Shown here one piece after another: positions 26,161 to 35,295 of a DNA stretch of 64,000 bases. Source of the DNA: Epilinea sp044228875. GTDB lineage: Bacteria > Chloroflexota > Anaerolineae > Epilineales > Epilineaceae. A program made the translations under genes and the position numbers. The stretch spans positions 24,749-88,748 of the forward strand of contig JBGAUA010000001.1 of assembly GCA_044228875.1 (NCBI GenBank). Direction: 5' to 3'. Below the pieces are notes generated by a model, which saw only the letters and a program-made list of their open reading frames with translations, was not told where the DNA came from and did no database searches. The number at the start of each line of letters is the position of its first letter. Position 1 is the stretch's first letter.

Positions 26161-27740
26161 TGGACAAGCTGCGTATTGCCGCACCGTATCTCTCGGTCTT
26201 CGGACTGTTCGTCATCCTCTCCAGCCTGGTCACGCCCACCCTGGCCCGCTCGTCCGGCAACACGCCGCCGGAATGGCTGGGAACGGCACTGCTCGCCACC
26301 GGCGCCGTTCTGGCCCTGGCCTGGCCGATCTTCTGCTGGGAGGATGCTCGCGAGCTCTTCGGCTCGCGGCAGGCCCGCTACGGCTCCAACGCCCTCGTGC
26401 TGACGGTGGCCATGCTGGCCCTCTTGGGCGTGGCCAACTTCTTCGGAACCCGCTTCTACACCACCTGGGACCTGACGGAGAACAAGCGCTTCTCCATCAG
26501 CAACCAGACCAAGCAGATCCTGGATGACCTGAAGAGCCAGAACAAGGAGCTCAAGCTCACGGCGATCCTGGGCCAGAGCGACGCCAACGCCGCGTCCGAG
26601 CTGGAGCGCCTGGTGGACCGCTACAGGCAGCGCTACCCCACCATGAGCTACCAGCGCCTGGACCCGCAGGTGGACGTGCCGGCCCTCATCGGCCTGGCGC
26701 AACGGATCGGGCAGGATCAGCCGCCGGGGCGGGCTCTGGTGGTGGAGTCTGGCGCCAAGCACGCCATCGCCTACAGCTTCGACGAGCAGGAGCTGACCAG
26801 CGCCATCGTCAAGGCCACCCGGGCCAAGGAGAGCGTGGTGGCCTTCACCACGGGGCATGGCGAATGCGGCACCGATGGCGGCGAGCAAGGTCAATGCAGC
26901 TACGCCGGCGTTCGGCAGGCCATGGAGCGGGAAGGCTACAAGGTGGAGACCCTCAACCTCTCCGCCCTCACCGACACCATCAAGGCGGACGTGGTCATCG
27001 TGGCCGGCCCCAGCCGACCCTTCCTGCCTGCGGAGGCCAAGGCGCTCGGCGATTGGGTCCAGGGCGGCGGCAAGGCCATGCTCCTCCTCGGCCCCGATCA
27101 GGACGCGGGCCTTGACGACCTCCTGGGCCGCTGGGACATTCGGCCGGACAAGGACCTGGTCATCCAGACCAACCGCCTCGGGCAGATGTCTGCGGCGGTG
27201 GCCGTGGTGGACGCGGATTACCAGTTCCACGCCACCACCAAGGATCTCAGCCGCTTCCAGACCATCCTGGTGGGCACCCAGTCCTTCAGCGTCGGCACGC
27301 CGGTGGACACCACACTGACCAGCACGAAGCTGCTGGAGGTCAGCGGCGAAGGCGTCTACGGCGAGACGGACCTGGCGGGCGTCGCAGACCAGAAGGTGGA
27401 GCAGGGCCCTGAAGACAAGGCTTCGCCGCTGACCTTGGCGGTGGCCGGCGAGGGCGGCGAGAAGGGCGGCCGCCTGGTGGTCTTCGGCACCTCGGCCCTG
27501 GCGGACGACGCGGCATTGCAGCAGTTCCCACCGGGCGCCACGGCCAACGGCGACCTGTTCCTCAATTCGGTCAGCTGGTTGGCGCAGGACGAGAGCCTCA
27601 TCGCCATCCGCGCGACGGAGCCCGACAGCCGGCCGATCTCCCCCCCGCAGAACCCGCTCCTGGTCACCTTGACCACCCTGCTCCTGATCCCCGGTGCCAT
27701 CGCGGCCGTCGGGCTGTGGATCTGGTGGGGCCGGCGCTAG
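26160..27740 (+). CDS. GldG family ABC-associated protein
   Basis: A 526-residue protein with two N-terminal helices, a third ending near residue 95 and then the GldG start of the soluble part, WDLTENKRFSISNQTKQIL. The large periplasmic region (ABC_transp_aux type) includes VVAFTTGHGE and VIVAGPSRPFLPAEAKALGD, resembling a Rossmann-like binding domain. A final helix (LLVTLTTLLLIPGAIAAVGL) ends in a basic WWGRR. It likely captures or gates the substrate for the permease. The start ATG overlaps the previous stop by one base. Confidence 0.85.
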   Translation: MDKLRIAAPYLSVFGLFVILSSLVTPTLARSSGNTPPEWLGTALLATGAVLALAWPIFCWEDARELFGSRQARYGSNALVLTVAMLALLGVANFFGTRFYTTWDLTENKRFSISNQTKQILDDLKSQNKELKLTAILGQSDANAASELERLVDRYRQRYPTMSYQRLDPQVDVPALIGLAQRIGQDQPPGRALVVESGAKHAIAYSFDEQELTSAIVKATRAKESVVAFTTGHGECGTDGGEQGQCSYAGVRQAMEREGYKVETLNLSALTDTIKADVVIVAGPSRPFLPAEAKALGDWVQGGGKAMLLLGPDQDAGLDDLLGRWDIRPDKDLVIQTNRLGQMSAAVAVVDADYQFHATTKDLSRFQTILVGTQSFSVGTPVDTTLTSTKLLEVSGEGVYGETDLAGVADQKVEQGPEDKASPLTLAVAGEGGEKGGRLVVFGTSALADDAALQQFPPGATANGDLFLNSVSWLAQDESLIAIRATEPDSRPISPPQNPLLVTLTTLLLIPGAIAAVGLWIWWGRR

Positions 27741-27773
27741 CCGGATCGCGCAACGCAAGGAAGCGAACGCAGC

Positions 27774-28493
27774 ATGAACTCCCGCTACACCCTGATCATC
27801 GCCCTGTTGGCCATCGCCGCGGGCATCTTCGCCTATACCCAGCGCGACGCCAAGCCGGTGAACTACACCGAGGGCGCGCCTACGGCCACGCCGGCCCCCT
27901 TCCTGGATCTGGACAAGGACAAGCTGCAGGAGGTGGAGGTGGCCACCACGGACGGAAAGGTGCTGCTCAAGCGCGCCGCCGGCGGCTGGGAGGTCGACGG
28001 CAAGGGCAAGGCCTCAGACACCGTGGGCGGAACCCTTGAGCGGCTGGCCAAGCCCGAAATCTTGCGGGACCTGGGCACTGAAGCCAAGCCGGAAGACTTT
28101 GGTCTGGCCACCGCGAGCATGACCGTGACCCTCACCTTGTCCGGCGGCGAGAGCACCGTGGTGCAGGTGGGCGACAAGCATCCCATCGACCCCCAGTACT
28201 ATGTGCGCAAGGTCGGCGAACAGCGCATCGTCATCCTGTCCTCCAGCGATTGGGACAGCCTCAAGGACTGGATCGCCAACGCCCCGTTGGCGCCCACGGC
28301 CACTCCGGCCACCGAAGGCACGCCAGGTACAGAGGGCACCGGCAGCCCGGACGCGGCAAGCGACGACGCGGCCGACACGGCGGCGGACGATGCCACCACG
28401 CCCGACGATGGCGGCGAGGTGGCCCCGATAGCCGTCGAAGCGACCCTGGCCGCGGCACCCGTCCCCACGGTCGCGGCGACGGCCAAGCCCTGA
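27774..28493 (+). CDS. DUF4340 domain protein
   Basis: A 239-residue protein with a single N-terminal anchor helix (YTLIIALLAIAAGIFAY). A DUF4340 domain follows, recognised by WEVDGKGKASDTVGGTLERL, EDFGLATASMTVTLTLSGGE and YYVRKVGEQRIVIL. The last ~60 residues are a low-complexity Ala/Thr/Pro/Asp tail, probably extracytoplasmic. DUF4340 proteins regularly follow gldG-like genes. It closes the export operon and is followed by a perfect 31-base palindrome. Confidence 0.85.
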   Translation: MNSRYTLIIALLAIAAGIFAYTQRDAKPVNYTEGAPTATPAPFLDLDKDKLQEVEVATTDGKVLLKRAAGGWEVDGKGKASDTVGGTLERLAKPEILRDLGTEAKPEDFGLATASMTVTLTLSGGESTVVQVGDKHPIDPQYYVRKVGEQRIVILSSSDWDSLKDWIANAPLAPTATPATEGTPGTEGTGSPDAASDDAADTAADDATTPDDGGEVAPIAVEATLAAAPVPTVAATAKP

Positions 28494-28524
28494 CGCCCAC
28501 ACCGGGTCGGGCCGAAGAGATCGC

Positions 28525-28555
28525 CACGGGGGGAGGCGGGCCGCCTCCCCCCGTG
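28525..28555. terminator. Very strong G+C hairpin ending the ABC operon
   Basis: A perfect 31-base palindrome: arms CACGGGGGGAGGCGG and CCGCCTCCCCCCGTG around one central G. It lies 31 bases after the DUF4340 stop. No T-run follows on the plus strand. The next gene starts only 15 bases later, so the palindrome also occupies its -35 region. Confidence 0.7.
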
Positions 28556-28558
28556 TGC

Positions 28559-28564
28559 TATCTT
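28559..28564 (+). promoter_or_regulatory. -10 box (TATCTT) of a probably leaderless copC message
   Basis: TATCTT ends 6 nt before the ATG at 28571 and there is no Shine-Dalgarno. The upstream position of a -35 falls within the terminator palindrome. Confidence 0.4.
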
Positions 28565-28570
28565 AAGCGC

Positions 28571-29191
28571 ATGCGCAAGCCCCTGCATCAGCCCTGGCTC
28601 AGCTTGCTGGCCGGCCTCCTCGTGGCATTCCTGGCCCTGGCGGTTGATGGCGTTCGAGCGCATTCGGACCGCGTCGAGAGCAGTCCGGAGGCGGGTGCAG
28701 TCCTGCTCCGATCGCCAAATGCGATCACGATTCAACAGAGCGGCCCCCTCGCCGAAGACAGCGTCATCCAGGTCGTGGATGAGGCCTTCCGGCGTCAGGA
28801 CAAGGGGGGGACGACGATCGATCCACAGGACCCCACCGTGATGCGCACGGCCCTGAACCCCTTGCCACCCGGTGGCTACACCGTCCAGTGGACCGCCGTC
28901 GATCGCCAGGACGGCCATTCCACGCGCGGCAGCTTCACCTTCAGCGTGCTGACTCCGGGCGATTGGGCGATGGCCAGGCTCGCGACGGCCCTGCGGTATG
29001 CTCGGCAGCTCAATCGCCGCTCGGTGATCGAGCTGGTCAACCAGTACTGGCATATCCTCCTGGGCAGTTGGGCCATCAAGGCGGGATTGACGGTCGTCGC
29101 GGGGCGCTGGTACGTGCGCCGCCGCGCGGCGCGCAGGGCGGCGGCAGCCTTGGCGGCCGTCGAGGCCCTCTGGGAGGACGAGCGATCGTGA
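28571..29191 (+). CDS. copC: CopC-domain copper resistance protein with C-terminal membrane helix
   Basis: A 206-residue exported protein. Signal peptide (LLAGLLVAFLALAVDGVRAH) is cleaved to leave an N-terminal His in HSDRVESSPEAGAVL, as in CopC, whose mature N-terminal His binds Cu(II). The beta-sandwich continues to GGYTVQWTAVDRQDGHSTRG, with a second His (DGHS) of the usual copper site. The C-terminus has a hydrophobic stretch near 160-178 and a basic Arg/Ala-rich tail instead of a CopD domain. It overlaps the next gene by 4 bp (GTGA). Confidence 0.85.
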   Translation: MRKPLHQPWLSLLAGLLVAFLALAVDGVRAHSDRVESSPEAGAVLLRSPNAITIQQSGPLAEDSVIQVVDEAFRRQDKGGTTIDPQDPTVMRTALNPLPPGGYTVQWTAVDRQDGHSTRGSFTFSVLTPGDWAMARLATALRYARQLNRRSVIELVNQYWHILLGSWAIKAGLTVVAGRWYVRRRAARRAAAALAAVEALWEDERS

Positions 29192-30090
29192 GCCGCCCCA
29201 TCTTGAGCCGCCACCGGCTCACCCTGGCGGCGACCCTCCTGGTCGCCGGCTGCGTACCCGCGGCCACCACGGTGCCCCAAGGGGACGCCGGCAAGGACCC
29301 GTCCGTGGTGACGGACGACGCATCGGCGGTGGAGGTGGTCATCGCTTCCAGCGACCTGGCGCTGGGCCGGGAGCGCTTCGCCTTCGCTCTGCTTGACGCG
29401 TCCAAGAACCTGCTGCCCGACGCCGACCTCACCGTGACCTTCTTCCGGATCGAGGGCGACAAAGCCGTACAGGCGGCCCAATCCGAGGCCCGTTACTACG
29501 CCCCGCGCCAGGAGGGCACCGGGCTGTATGTGGTGCCGATCGTCTTCGAACAGGCTGGTGTCTGGGGGCTGGAGGTGGCCGGGAATCTGGCGGACGGGCG
29601 CGCCATCGCGCCTCAGCGCATCCGCTTCACCGTCGCTACGCGACCCTCCGGCCCGGCGGTGGGCGAGGCGCCGCCTGCGACCGACAACCCGATCCTGGCT
29701 CCTGGCCAGGACATCCGCGAGATCAGCACGGATCCCCGACCGGATCCGGAGTTCTACGCCATGACCGTGGACGAGGCGCGAGCCAGCGGCCGGCCCACGC
29801 TGGTGCTGCTGGCGACGCCCGGCCTCTGCCAGAGCAAGATCTGTCAGCCGGTGATGGACGAGGTCAAGACCTTGAAGGCCCGCTGGCAGGGCCGGGTGAA
29901 CTTCATCCACGTGGAGGTCTACCGTTCCCTGTCGGATCCAGGCGAGCTCTCGGCGACGATGCAGGCCTGGGGCCTCAACACCGAGCCCTGGGTCTACCTG
30001 CTGGACAAGGAGGGCCTCGTCGCGGCCCGGCTGGAAGGCTCAGCCTCTGCCGCCGAGATCGAACCCCTGCTGGAGACGCTGAAGCCGTGA
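29188..30090 (+). CDS. Thioredoxin-fold lipoprotein with C-x4-C motif
   Basis: A 300-residue lipoprotein: lipobox LVAGC near residue 22. An Ig-like beta domain (about 45-150) is followed by a linker and a C-terminal thioredoxin fold (about 195-300). It contains LLATPGLCQSKICQPVMDEV, with two Cys separated by four residues rather than the classical two, and the cis-Pro-like NTEPWVYLLDKEG. Start is GTG at 29188. Coupled to copC upstream and to the glycosyltransferase downstream by four-base overlaps. A role in disulfide or copper delivery is plausible from context, not proven. Confidence 0.8.
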   Translation: MSRPILSRHRLTLAATLLVAGCVPAATTVPQGDAGKDPSVVTDDASAVEVVIASSDLALGRERFAFALLDASKNLLPDADLTVTFFRIEGDKAVQAAQSEARYYAPRQEGTGLYVVPIVFEQAGVWGLEVAGNLADGRAIAPQRIRFTVATRPSGPAVGEAPPATDNPILAPGQDIREISTDPRPDPEFYAMTVDEARASGRPTLVLLATPGLCQSKICQPVMDEVKTLKARWQGRVNFIHVEVYRSLSDPGELSATMQAWGLNTEPWVYLLDKEGLVAARLEGSASAAEIEPLLETLKP

Positions 30091-31721
30091 GCGCGCTTCC
30101 GCCCGCCCGAAACAGCGGCTCCTGGCTCTCCTGGCCCGTCGTCCTCCTGGCCGTGGCGGCCTTGGCCCTGGCCGCCAGACTGCCGGCGCTGCAACTGGTA
30201 CCCCACCTGACGGACGAGACCGCCGAGGTGCTGTATGCTCGGGACATCCTGGTGGCCGGCCTGCGCCCCCTGGTCCACACCGACGCCTACAACGGCGCAT
30301 TCTGGGCCTGGCTGATGGCCGGCTGGCTCAGGGTCTGGCCGGCGGACCCCGAGGCGCCCCGGATCTTGAGCCTTGCCCTGGGCTTGGCCACCGTCCTGGT
30401 GACCACGGCACTCGCCGCCCGCCTGGCGCGCCCTGACCGCCGCCTGGCGGCCGGCCTGCTGGGCGGCGCCCTCATGGCCACCGCGTTCACCCCCTCCCTG
30501 GTCAACAGCCGGGTGGCCTGGTCCAACAGCTCCACCCCGCTGTGGACAACGCTCTGCGCGCTGGCTTTGCTCGGCGCGGTGAGCAAGGAAGCCGCGGGAC
30601 GGGAGGCCGCCTTGCGCTGGCTGGCCGCGGGACTGCTGGGAGGCGCGGCGCTGCACACCCATCCTTCGGTCATCGTCTTCCTGGCCGGCCTGGTCCTCTG
30701 GCTCTTCCTCTCCGGCAGGCGCTTGGGTTGGCTGGCCCGCTCAGGGCCATGGCTGGCCCTCGTCGGCACCGCTCTGGCCTACGGACCGGTCATCTATTTC
30801 AACCTGACCGGCGGCATGGCCACCTTGCGCGAAGCGCAGAGTTCGGGGAACTGGGCCGGCGCGGGATCCTGGGCAGCGGGTACCCAGGCGGCCTTCCTGC
30901 AGCTGGGCCGTTCTTTCGTCGGCGGCTTCGACCTGGATCGCGCGGCGTCGGCCCCCGTCGAACGGATCCTGGCGGCCGCGTGGGCCACCGCCTTCCTGGG
31001 AGCGGCCCTTTGGCTGGCCATGGCGCCGCACAAGGGACCGGCGGAGGGCGAAGCGCGGCCCGCTGGTCGCCGCCTGCCCCTGCTCGTGTCGTTCCTGGCC
31101 CTGTTCGCTCTACCGCGCTTCAACCATAACTGGGACGGCTTCCTGGAGGCGCGCTACCTGGGCTTCCTGCTGCCGCTGCTGACCGCGGGGCTGGGCGTGG
31201 TGCTGGCCGAACGGCTGCCGGAGCGGGGACCGAATCGAGGAAGCTCATTGCGCGCCATCCGCTTCGCCTCCGGGCTGCGGGCGCTGGTCATGGCCGCGTT
31301 GATCGGCCTTCCGCTCCTGCGCGGCTGGACCTATATCCGCAGCGCGATGGCCGAGCAGTTCGACAACCGCCGGCTCTGGAGCATGCTCGAACAAGCGGGC
31401 CAAGGCCGCGCGGATGGCGCGCCGCTGATCGTCGACGAGGCGCTCAAGTCGGTCCATTGGCGCGCCGGAGGCCATCCGCGGCGCGCGATGGAATACCTGC
31501 TCACCATGGCCGCCCTGCCCTTCGAGCAGCTGCCCCCCGCGACCATCAACCACCGCCTGGAGGCCGGCGAGACGCCTCAGCCGCTCTGCTTCCTGGCCGG
31601 AGCGACGGCTGAGGATCTCACCGAATGGGGCCGCCCGCTCTCTCCTCTGGACATCGCGACGCGTCCGGGCGAAGCGCCCTGGGGACTGTGGACCATCGCG
31701 CCCCCGGCCGCCGCCCCCTGA
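30087..31721 (+). CDS. GT-C fold membrane glycosyltransferase (PMT/ArnT-like)
   Basis: A 544-residue protein with about ten to twelve membrane helices. The first extracytoplasmic loop carries an Asp-Glu pair in HLTDETAEVLYARDI, the usual catalytic signature of lipid-phosphosugar-dependent GT-C enzymes (GT39, GT83). A hallmark aromatic loop, AYNGAFWAWLMAGWL, follows. The C-terminal ~130 residues are extracytoplasmic. Start is GTG overlapping the previous stop. It may glycosylate the secreted proteins encoded nearby; acceptor and donor unknown. Confidence 0.75.
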   Translation: MSALPPARNSGSWLSWPVVLLAVAALALAARLPALQLVPHLTDETAEVLYARDILVAGLRPLVHTDAYNGAFWAWLMAGWLRVWPADPEAPRILSLALGLATVLVTTALAARLARPDRRLAAGLLGGALMATAFTPSLVNSRVAWSNSSTPLWTTLCALALLGAVSKEAAGREAALRWLAAGLLGGAALHTHPSVIVFLAGLVLWLFLSGRRLGWLARSGPWLALVGTALAYGPVIYFNLTGGMATLREAQSSGNWAGAGSWAAGTQAAFLQLGRSFVGGFDLDRAASAPVERILAAAWATAFLGAALWLAMAPHKGPAEGEARPAGRRLPLLVSFLALFALPRFNHNWDGFLEARYLGFLLPLLTAGLGVVLAERLPERGPNRGSSLRAIRFASGLRALVMAALIGLPLLRGWTYIRSAMAEQFDNRRLWSMLEQAGQGRADGAPLIVDEALKSVHWRAGGHPRRAMEYLLTMAALPFEQLPPATINHRLEAGETPQPLCFLAGATAEDLTEWGRPLSPLDIATRPGEAPWGLWTIAPPAAAP

Positions 31722-31793
31722 CACGCGCGGTGGCCGACCGAGCCAGGCCAGCGATTCGCCGCACCCGACCATCAGCATCCAGAGGATGATTCC

Positions 31794-32564
31794 ATGCCCG
31801 AGCCGACGCCCATGACCCGACCTCCCGCCACCGTAGCCACCGTGCCCGGGCCGAGCCCCATCGAGGCACCAGACCTCTCGGAGAAGGGCGGCATCAAGGA
31901 CGGCCGCAGGCAGCATCTGGATCGCCGTTTGTACATGCAGCTGCTCGCCTGGGGCGGCTGTGTCGATACCGAATCGCTGATCTCGGCGCTGCGCGCCGCG
32001 GGCTTGGACGCGGTGCTCTACGCCGACGTCAACGATCCCGGAGGGGTGGGATTGCTCACGATCAGCGAAGATCCGGACTGCTTCGTCGGCCCCTTGCGGC
32101 GTCTGCTGCAGGAGCCGGCCTTCCGGTCGCTCACGCCCAAGCCGGAGTTCACGATGTTGGGCCGCACCTATGCGCTGGGCTACGAGCCGGACCTGGAGGA
32201 CGCCTTGATCCACCGCCCGCGGCGCACGGTGTTGGAGCCGGCCTGGCCCTGGGCCATCTGGTACCCTCTCCGGCGCAGCGGCCAGTTTGCCCGCCTGGAC
32301 GAGGCCGAGCAGCGAGAGATTCTCAAGGAGCACGGAACCATCGGCATGCGCTTCGGCCGCGCCGACCTGGCGCATGACATCCGTCTGGCCTGCCACGGGC
32401 TGGACAAGCACGACAACGACTTCGTGATCGGCGTGCTGGGCAAGGCGCTGCATCCGCTCAGCGCCGTCGTGCAGTCGATGCGCGGCACACAGCAGACTGC
32501 GCTGTATCTGACCAACCTGGGGCCCTTCTTCGTCGGCAAGGCGATCTACCAGGCGGGGGTGTAG
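31794..32564 (+). CDS. Chlorite dismutase family haem protein (HemQ-like)
   Basis: A 256-residue protein with the paired ferredoxin-like fold of the family. The N-terminal ~40 residues are a Pro-rich extension. Recognisable segments are AWPWAIWYPLRRSGQFARL, EQREILKEHGTIGMRFGR, CHGLDKHDNDFVIGVLG, and SMRGTQQTALYLTNLGPFFVG. The family includes coproheme decarboxylase HemQ (haem synthesis) and true chlorite dismutases. Which applies is not settled by the residues I can assign, although lack of a signal peptide favours a cytoplasmic role. GAGGATG precedes the ATG. It stands alone, with no hem genes in the window. Confidence 0.85.
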   Translation: MPEPTPMTRPPATVATVPGPSPIEAPDLSEKGGIKDGRRQHLDRRLYMQLLAWGGCVDTESLISALRAAGLDAVLYADVNDPGGVGLLTISEDPDCFVGPLRRLLQEPAFRSLTPKPEFTMLGRTYALGYEPDLEDALIHRPRRTVLEPAWPWAIWYPLRRSGQFARLDEAEQREILKEHGTIGMRFGRADLAHDIRLACHGLDKHDNDFVIGVLGKALHPLSAVVQSMRGTQQTALYLTNLGPFFVGKAIYQAGV

Positions 32565-32622
32565 TGCTGTCGGATCGGTCCAACCGCCAGCCATCATCTC
32601 GATCCAGGGGACATCGGCCTGG

Positions 32623-33846
32623 TCAGTCCTCCTCGTCCATCCCCCCGCCCCCGTAGCTGTCCAGGGCCAGCTCCAGCGCCTCGGCCACCAGATCCCGCGT
32701 TTCGGAATCCTCGGCCTCGGCCAGCATGGCGGTGGCCACGGCGCGGATCTCGCCGCGCGGGCTGGGGCGGACGCCGGGACTGATGTCGGGGGCCAGGAGT
32801 TCGGCCAGATCCAGGCTGAGGCCGTGGCGGTCCAGATCGAAATAGAAGTTCAGGTCGGTTCCGGCCTGCATCAGATCCAGGAAGCGCAGGGCATGATAGG
32901 TCTCGCGGGCCAGCGGGCCCTCCAAGCGCAGCTGCAGTAACTGCTCCGGGTGCGACCAGCGCCTGAGCCGCTCGATCAGCCAGCCCGTGGGATCCTCCCG
33001 CGGGATGTCCGTGGCCCGCACGGTCTCCCGGCGCATCGGCTGCGGCTGGATCGATCGGCGCAACGCGCGGACCCGCCCCGGGCCTTCCAGGCGCAGTTCC
33101 AGGTAGCCGCAGGGCAGCTCCAACTCGCCGAAGCCCATGCGCTCCGTCGGTCCGGGGAAGACCACCCGCACGCCGCCCACCTCGATGTCCTTTGCCGAGT
33201 GGATATGCCCCACCAGCAGCTGGTGCACCTTGCCGGCCAGAGCGGCGATGGAGGCCTTGCTGATGGTGGGCTCCTCGGCGCCCGCGGCCAGGGTGCCCTC
33301 GATGGCGTAATGGGTCACCAACAGGACCAGGTCCGCCGGCGGCGGCAGGATGGGCTCCAGCAGGCGGGTGAGCGGATCCGGCGGCTCATGGGTCTGGGGG
33401 TCGACGCGCTCCAGCCGCGGGTCCGGAGGCAGGCCGCCGATGGCCAGCCGGAGCCCCCCGATCTCGGCGGTCCACCATTCCACACGGCTGGGATCGGTGA
33501 AGACATGGGCCTGACGCACGGCACTGAAGAGGCGCTGCGGGGTGGCGCCGCCGGCGCGGGTGCGGGGGATGTCATGGTTGCCGCCGATCAGAAGGCTATG
33601 GATGCCCGCGTCGGCCAGGCGCTGGAACTGGCCGGCGACCCAGATCATCTCCGTGGCCCGTGGGTTGGGCCCGTCGAACAGGTCGCCGCCGTGGATGTAG
33701 ATATCGGCTCCCACCGCCAGGGCGTGATCCACGGTCTGCTTGAAGCCCTCGCGGAGCCAGCGGCGCCGGCCCATGAGCTGCTCAGGCGTCATCCGTCCGT
33801 AATGGCGGTTGAGGTGGCTGTCGGAGGCGAAGACGATGGTGGGCAT
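32623..33846 (-). CDS. Mre11/SbcD-like metallophosphoesterase nuclease
   Basis: A 407-residue calcineurin-like phosphoesterase from MPTIVFASDSHLNR. The five metal motifs are SDSH, IHGGDLFDG, IGGNHDIP, VTHYA and VGHIHSA. RRWLREGFKQTVDHAL and the GPTERMGFGE strand match the SbcD/Mre11 repair nuclease group. The C-terminal third (helical capping region) is diverged and ends in an acidic tail GGGGMDEED. No SbcC/Rad50 gene is adjacent, which is unusual. It is 13 bp downstream of the copper chaperone gene. Confidence 0.8.
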   Translation of the reverse strand: MPTIVFASDSHLNRHYGRMTPEQLMGRRRWLREGFKQTVDHALAVGADIYIHGGDLFDGPNPRATEMIWVAGQFQRLADAGIHSLLIGGNHDIPRTRAGGATPQRLFSAVRQAHVFTDPSRVEWWTAEIGGLRLAIGGLPPDPRLERVDPQTHEPPDPLTRLLEPILPPPADLVLLVTHYAIEGTLAAGAEEPTISKASIAALAGKVHQLLVGHIHSAKDIEVGGVRVVFPGPTERMGFGELELPCGYLELRLEGPGRVRALRRSIQPQPMRRETVRATDIPREDPTGWLIERLRRWSHPEQLLQLRLEGPLARETYHALRFLDLMQAGTDLNFYFDLDRHGLSLDLAELLAPDISPGVRPSPRGEIRAVATAMLAEAEDSETRDLVAEALELALDSYGGGGMDEED

Positions 33847-33859
33847 GCGATTCCGAGGC

Positions 33860-34414
33860 TCAGGGGAACAGGGAGCGAACAGGCACCGGCAGGTCCAGGT
33901 CACCGGCCTGCGCGAGGTGCAGGGTAACGGTGAAGGCAGTGCCGGCCTCCAGGGGCGCCGTCAGGTCCAACAGCATCACGTGCAGCCCCCCCGGCTCCAG
34001 GGACACCCGGGTGCCGGCGGGCACCTCCAGACCTTCGGGCAGGGCTTCCATGCCCACCAGGTCGCCCTTGCGCACGGTGCGGTGGATCTCGGCCCGCGCC
34101 GCGCCGGCGAAGCTGAGGCTCTCCAGGCGATCGGGCATGTCCGGCGCACCGCGCAGCTCCAGGTAGACCACGCCGGTGCCGCCTTCAGGAGCCGGGCGGG
34201 ACCAGGCTGAGCCGGCCTCCAGACCGGTCGCAGACCGGACCCTGGCCCCGCTGACAGGCGTCGGGGACGACGGGGCCGAGGGACGGCAGGCGGCGAGGAC
34301 GAGCAGGAGGGCGAGGCCGGCGCACCATTGCCGCCCCGGTCGCCCGGGGAATGAATTTCCAGGCTCGTCCATCGGGATGTCCCTTCGGGACAGGTTCATC
34401 AGGTAGGTCATCAT
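33860..34414 (-). CDS. PCu(A)C family periplasmic copper chaperone (lipoprotein)
   Basis: About 184 residues (170 if the ATG at 34372 is used). Lipobox LVLAAC follows a basic stretch, so it is membrane-anchored outside. The copper site His/Met set is visible: EIHRTVRKGDLVGMEAL and, after about 20 residues, GGLHVMLLDL, matching the H-x(n)-M-x(n)-H-x-M pattern. PCu(A)C delivers Cu(I) to the CuA site of cytochrome c oxidase. AAGGAG precedes the longer start by 13 bases. Confidence 0.85.
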   Translation of the reverse strand: MMTYLMNLSRRDIPMDEPGNSFPGRPGRQWCAGLALLLVLAACRPSAPSSPTPVSGARVRSATGLEAGSAWSRPAPEGGTGVVYLELRGAPDMPDRLESLSFAGAARAEIHRTVRKGDLVGMEALPEGLEVPAGTRVSLEPGGLHVMLLDLTAPLEAGTAFTVTLHLAQAGDLDLPVPVRSLFP

Positions 34415-34448
34415 GTGCTTGATCTCGTTCTCCTTGCTGTTCGTAGCC

Positions 34449-35288
34449 TCATTCCTCCACCCGCGGCCGCCCCACCAACTCGTAGAGCAGCACCGCCAAG
34501 GCGGCGCTGACGTTGAGCGAGCGGTGCGGCTCGGCCATCGGGATCTGGCACACCGCGTCACAGGCGGCCAGACTCTGGCCGCTGAGGCCCGCCCCCTCGG
34601 CGCCCACCAGGATGCCCAGCCGCGCCGGGCGAGGCAGGTCCCAGACAGGCAGGGCCTCGGGAAGGGTCTCGGCGGCCAGGAGGGTGAGGCCCCATTCGCG
34701 GCGCAGGCGACCCAGGTCGGCCGACCAGTCCTGGCTGCGGGCGTAGGGCAGGCTGAGGCTGTGGCCCACGGAAGTGCGGATGGCCTTGCGGTAGAGCGGA
34801 TCGCAGCTGCTGGGGTCCAGTACGATGGCGTCGACCCCGAAGGCGGCAGCATTGCGGAAGAGAGAGCCCATGTTGTCCACGTCCCCGATGCCCTCGGCCA
34901 GGGCGATGCGCAACGTCGGCTGTTGCGCGAGGGGCCCCAGGACGGCGTCGATAGTGAGCGCCGCCGGGTCGGGGCGGAAGGCGGCGGCCAGCACGCCGCG
35001 ATGCACGCGCATCCCGGCGATCTCCTGGGCCAGCTCCTTGGGCACGACGTAGGCCGGCAGGCTGTCCGGCAAGCCGTCCAGCAGATCCCGCAGACGGGGC
35101 AGCCGGGCTTCCAGGACCAACAGGCTGTGCAGGCGGGCGGGTGTGCGGGCCAGCTGGCGCAGGACCATCTCGGATTCGGCCATGAACAGCCCGCCATGGC
35201 CGGCACGCAGATCCTTGTCCATGACGTTGCGGAAGACCGCCACGCGCGGATCCTGGGCGTCTTGGAGAGGGATGATCTGGGCGGCCAT
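34449..35288 (-). CDS. TrmH/SpoU family RNA 2'-O-methyltransferase
   Basis: A 279-residue SPOUT methyltransferase. An N-terminal substrate domain (residues ~1-105, AESEMVLRQLART, HRGVLAAAFRP) precedes the knotted catalytic domain. The three motifs are AEGIGDVDNMGSLFRNAAAF, GILVGAEGAGLS and CQIPMAEPHRSLNVSAALAVLLYE. All catalytic Asn/Arg/Ser residues are present. The RNA target (tRNA or 23S rRNA) cannot be told. A CATAAT box 7 nt before the ATG suggests its own promoter. Confidence 0.92.
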   Translation of the reverse strand: MAAQIIPLQDAQDPRVAVFRNVMDKDLRAGHGGLFMAESEMVLRQLARTPARLHSLLVLEARLPRLRDLLDGLPDSLPAYVVPKELAQEIAGMRVHRGVLAAAFRPDPAALTIDAVLGPLAQQPTLRIALAEGIGDVDNMGSLFRNAAAFGVDAIVLDPSSCDPLYRKAIRTSVGHSLSLPYARSQDWSADLGRLRREWGLTLLAAETLPEALPVWDLPRPARLGILVGAEGAGLSGQSLAACDAVCQIPMAEPHRSLNVSAALAVLLYELVGRPRVEE

Positions 35289-35295
35289 GGGCTTG

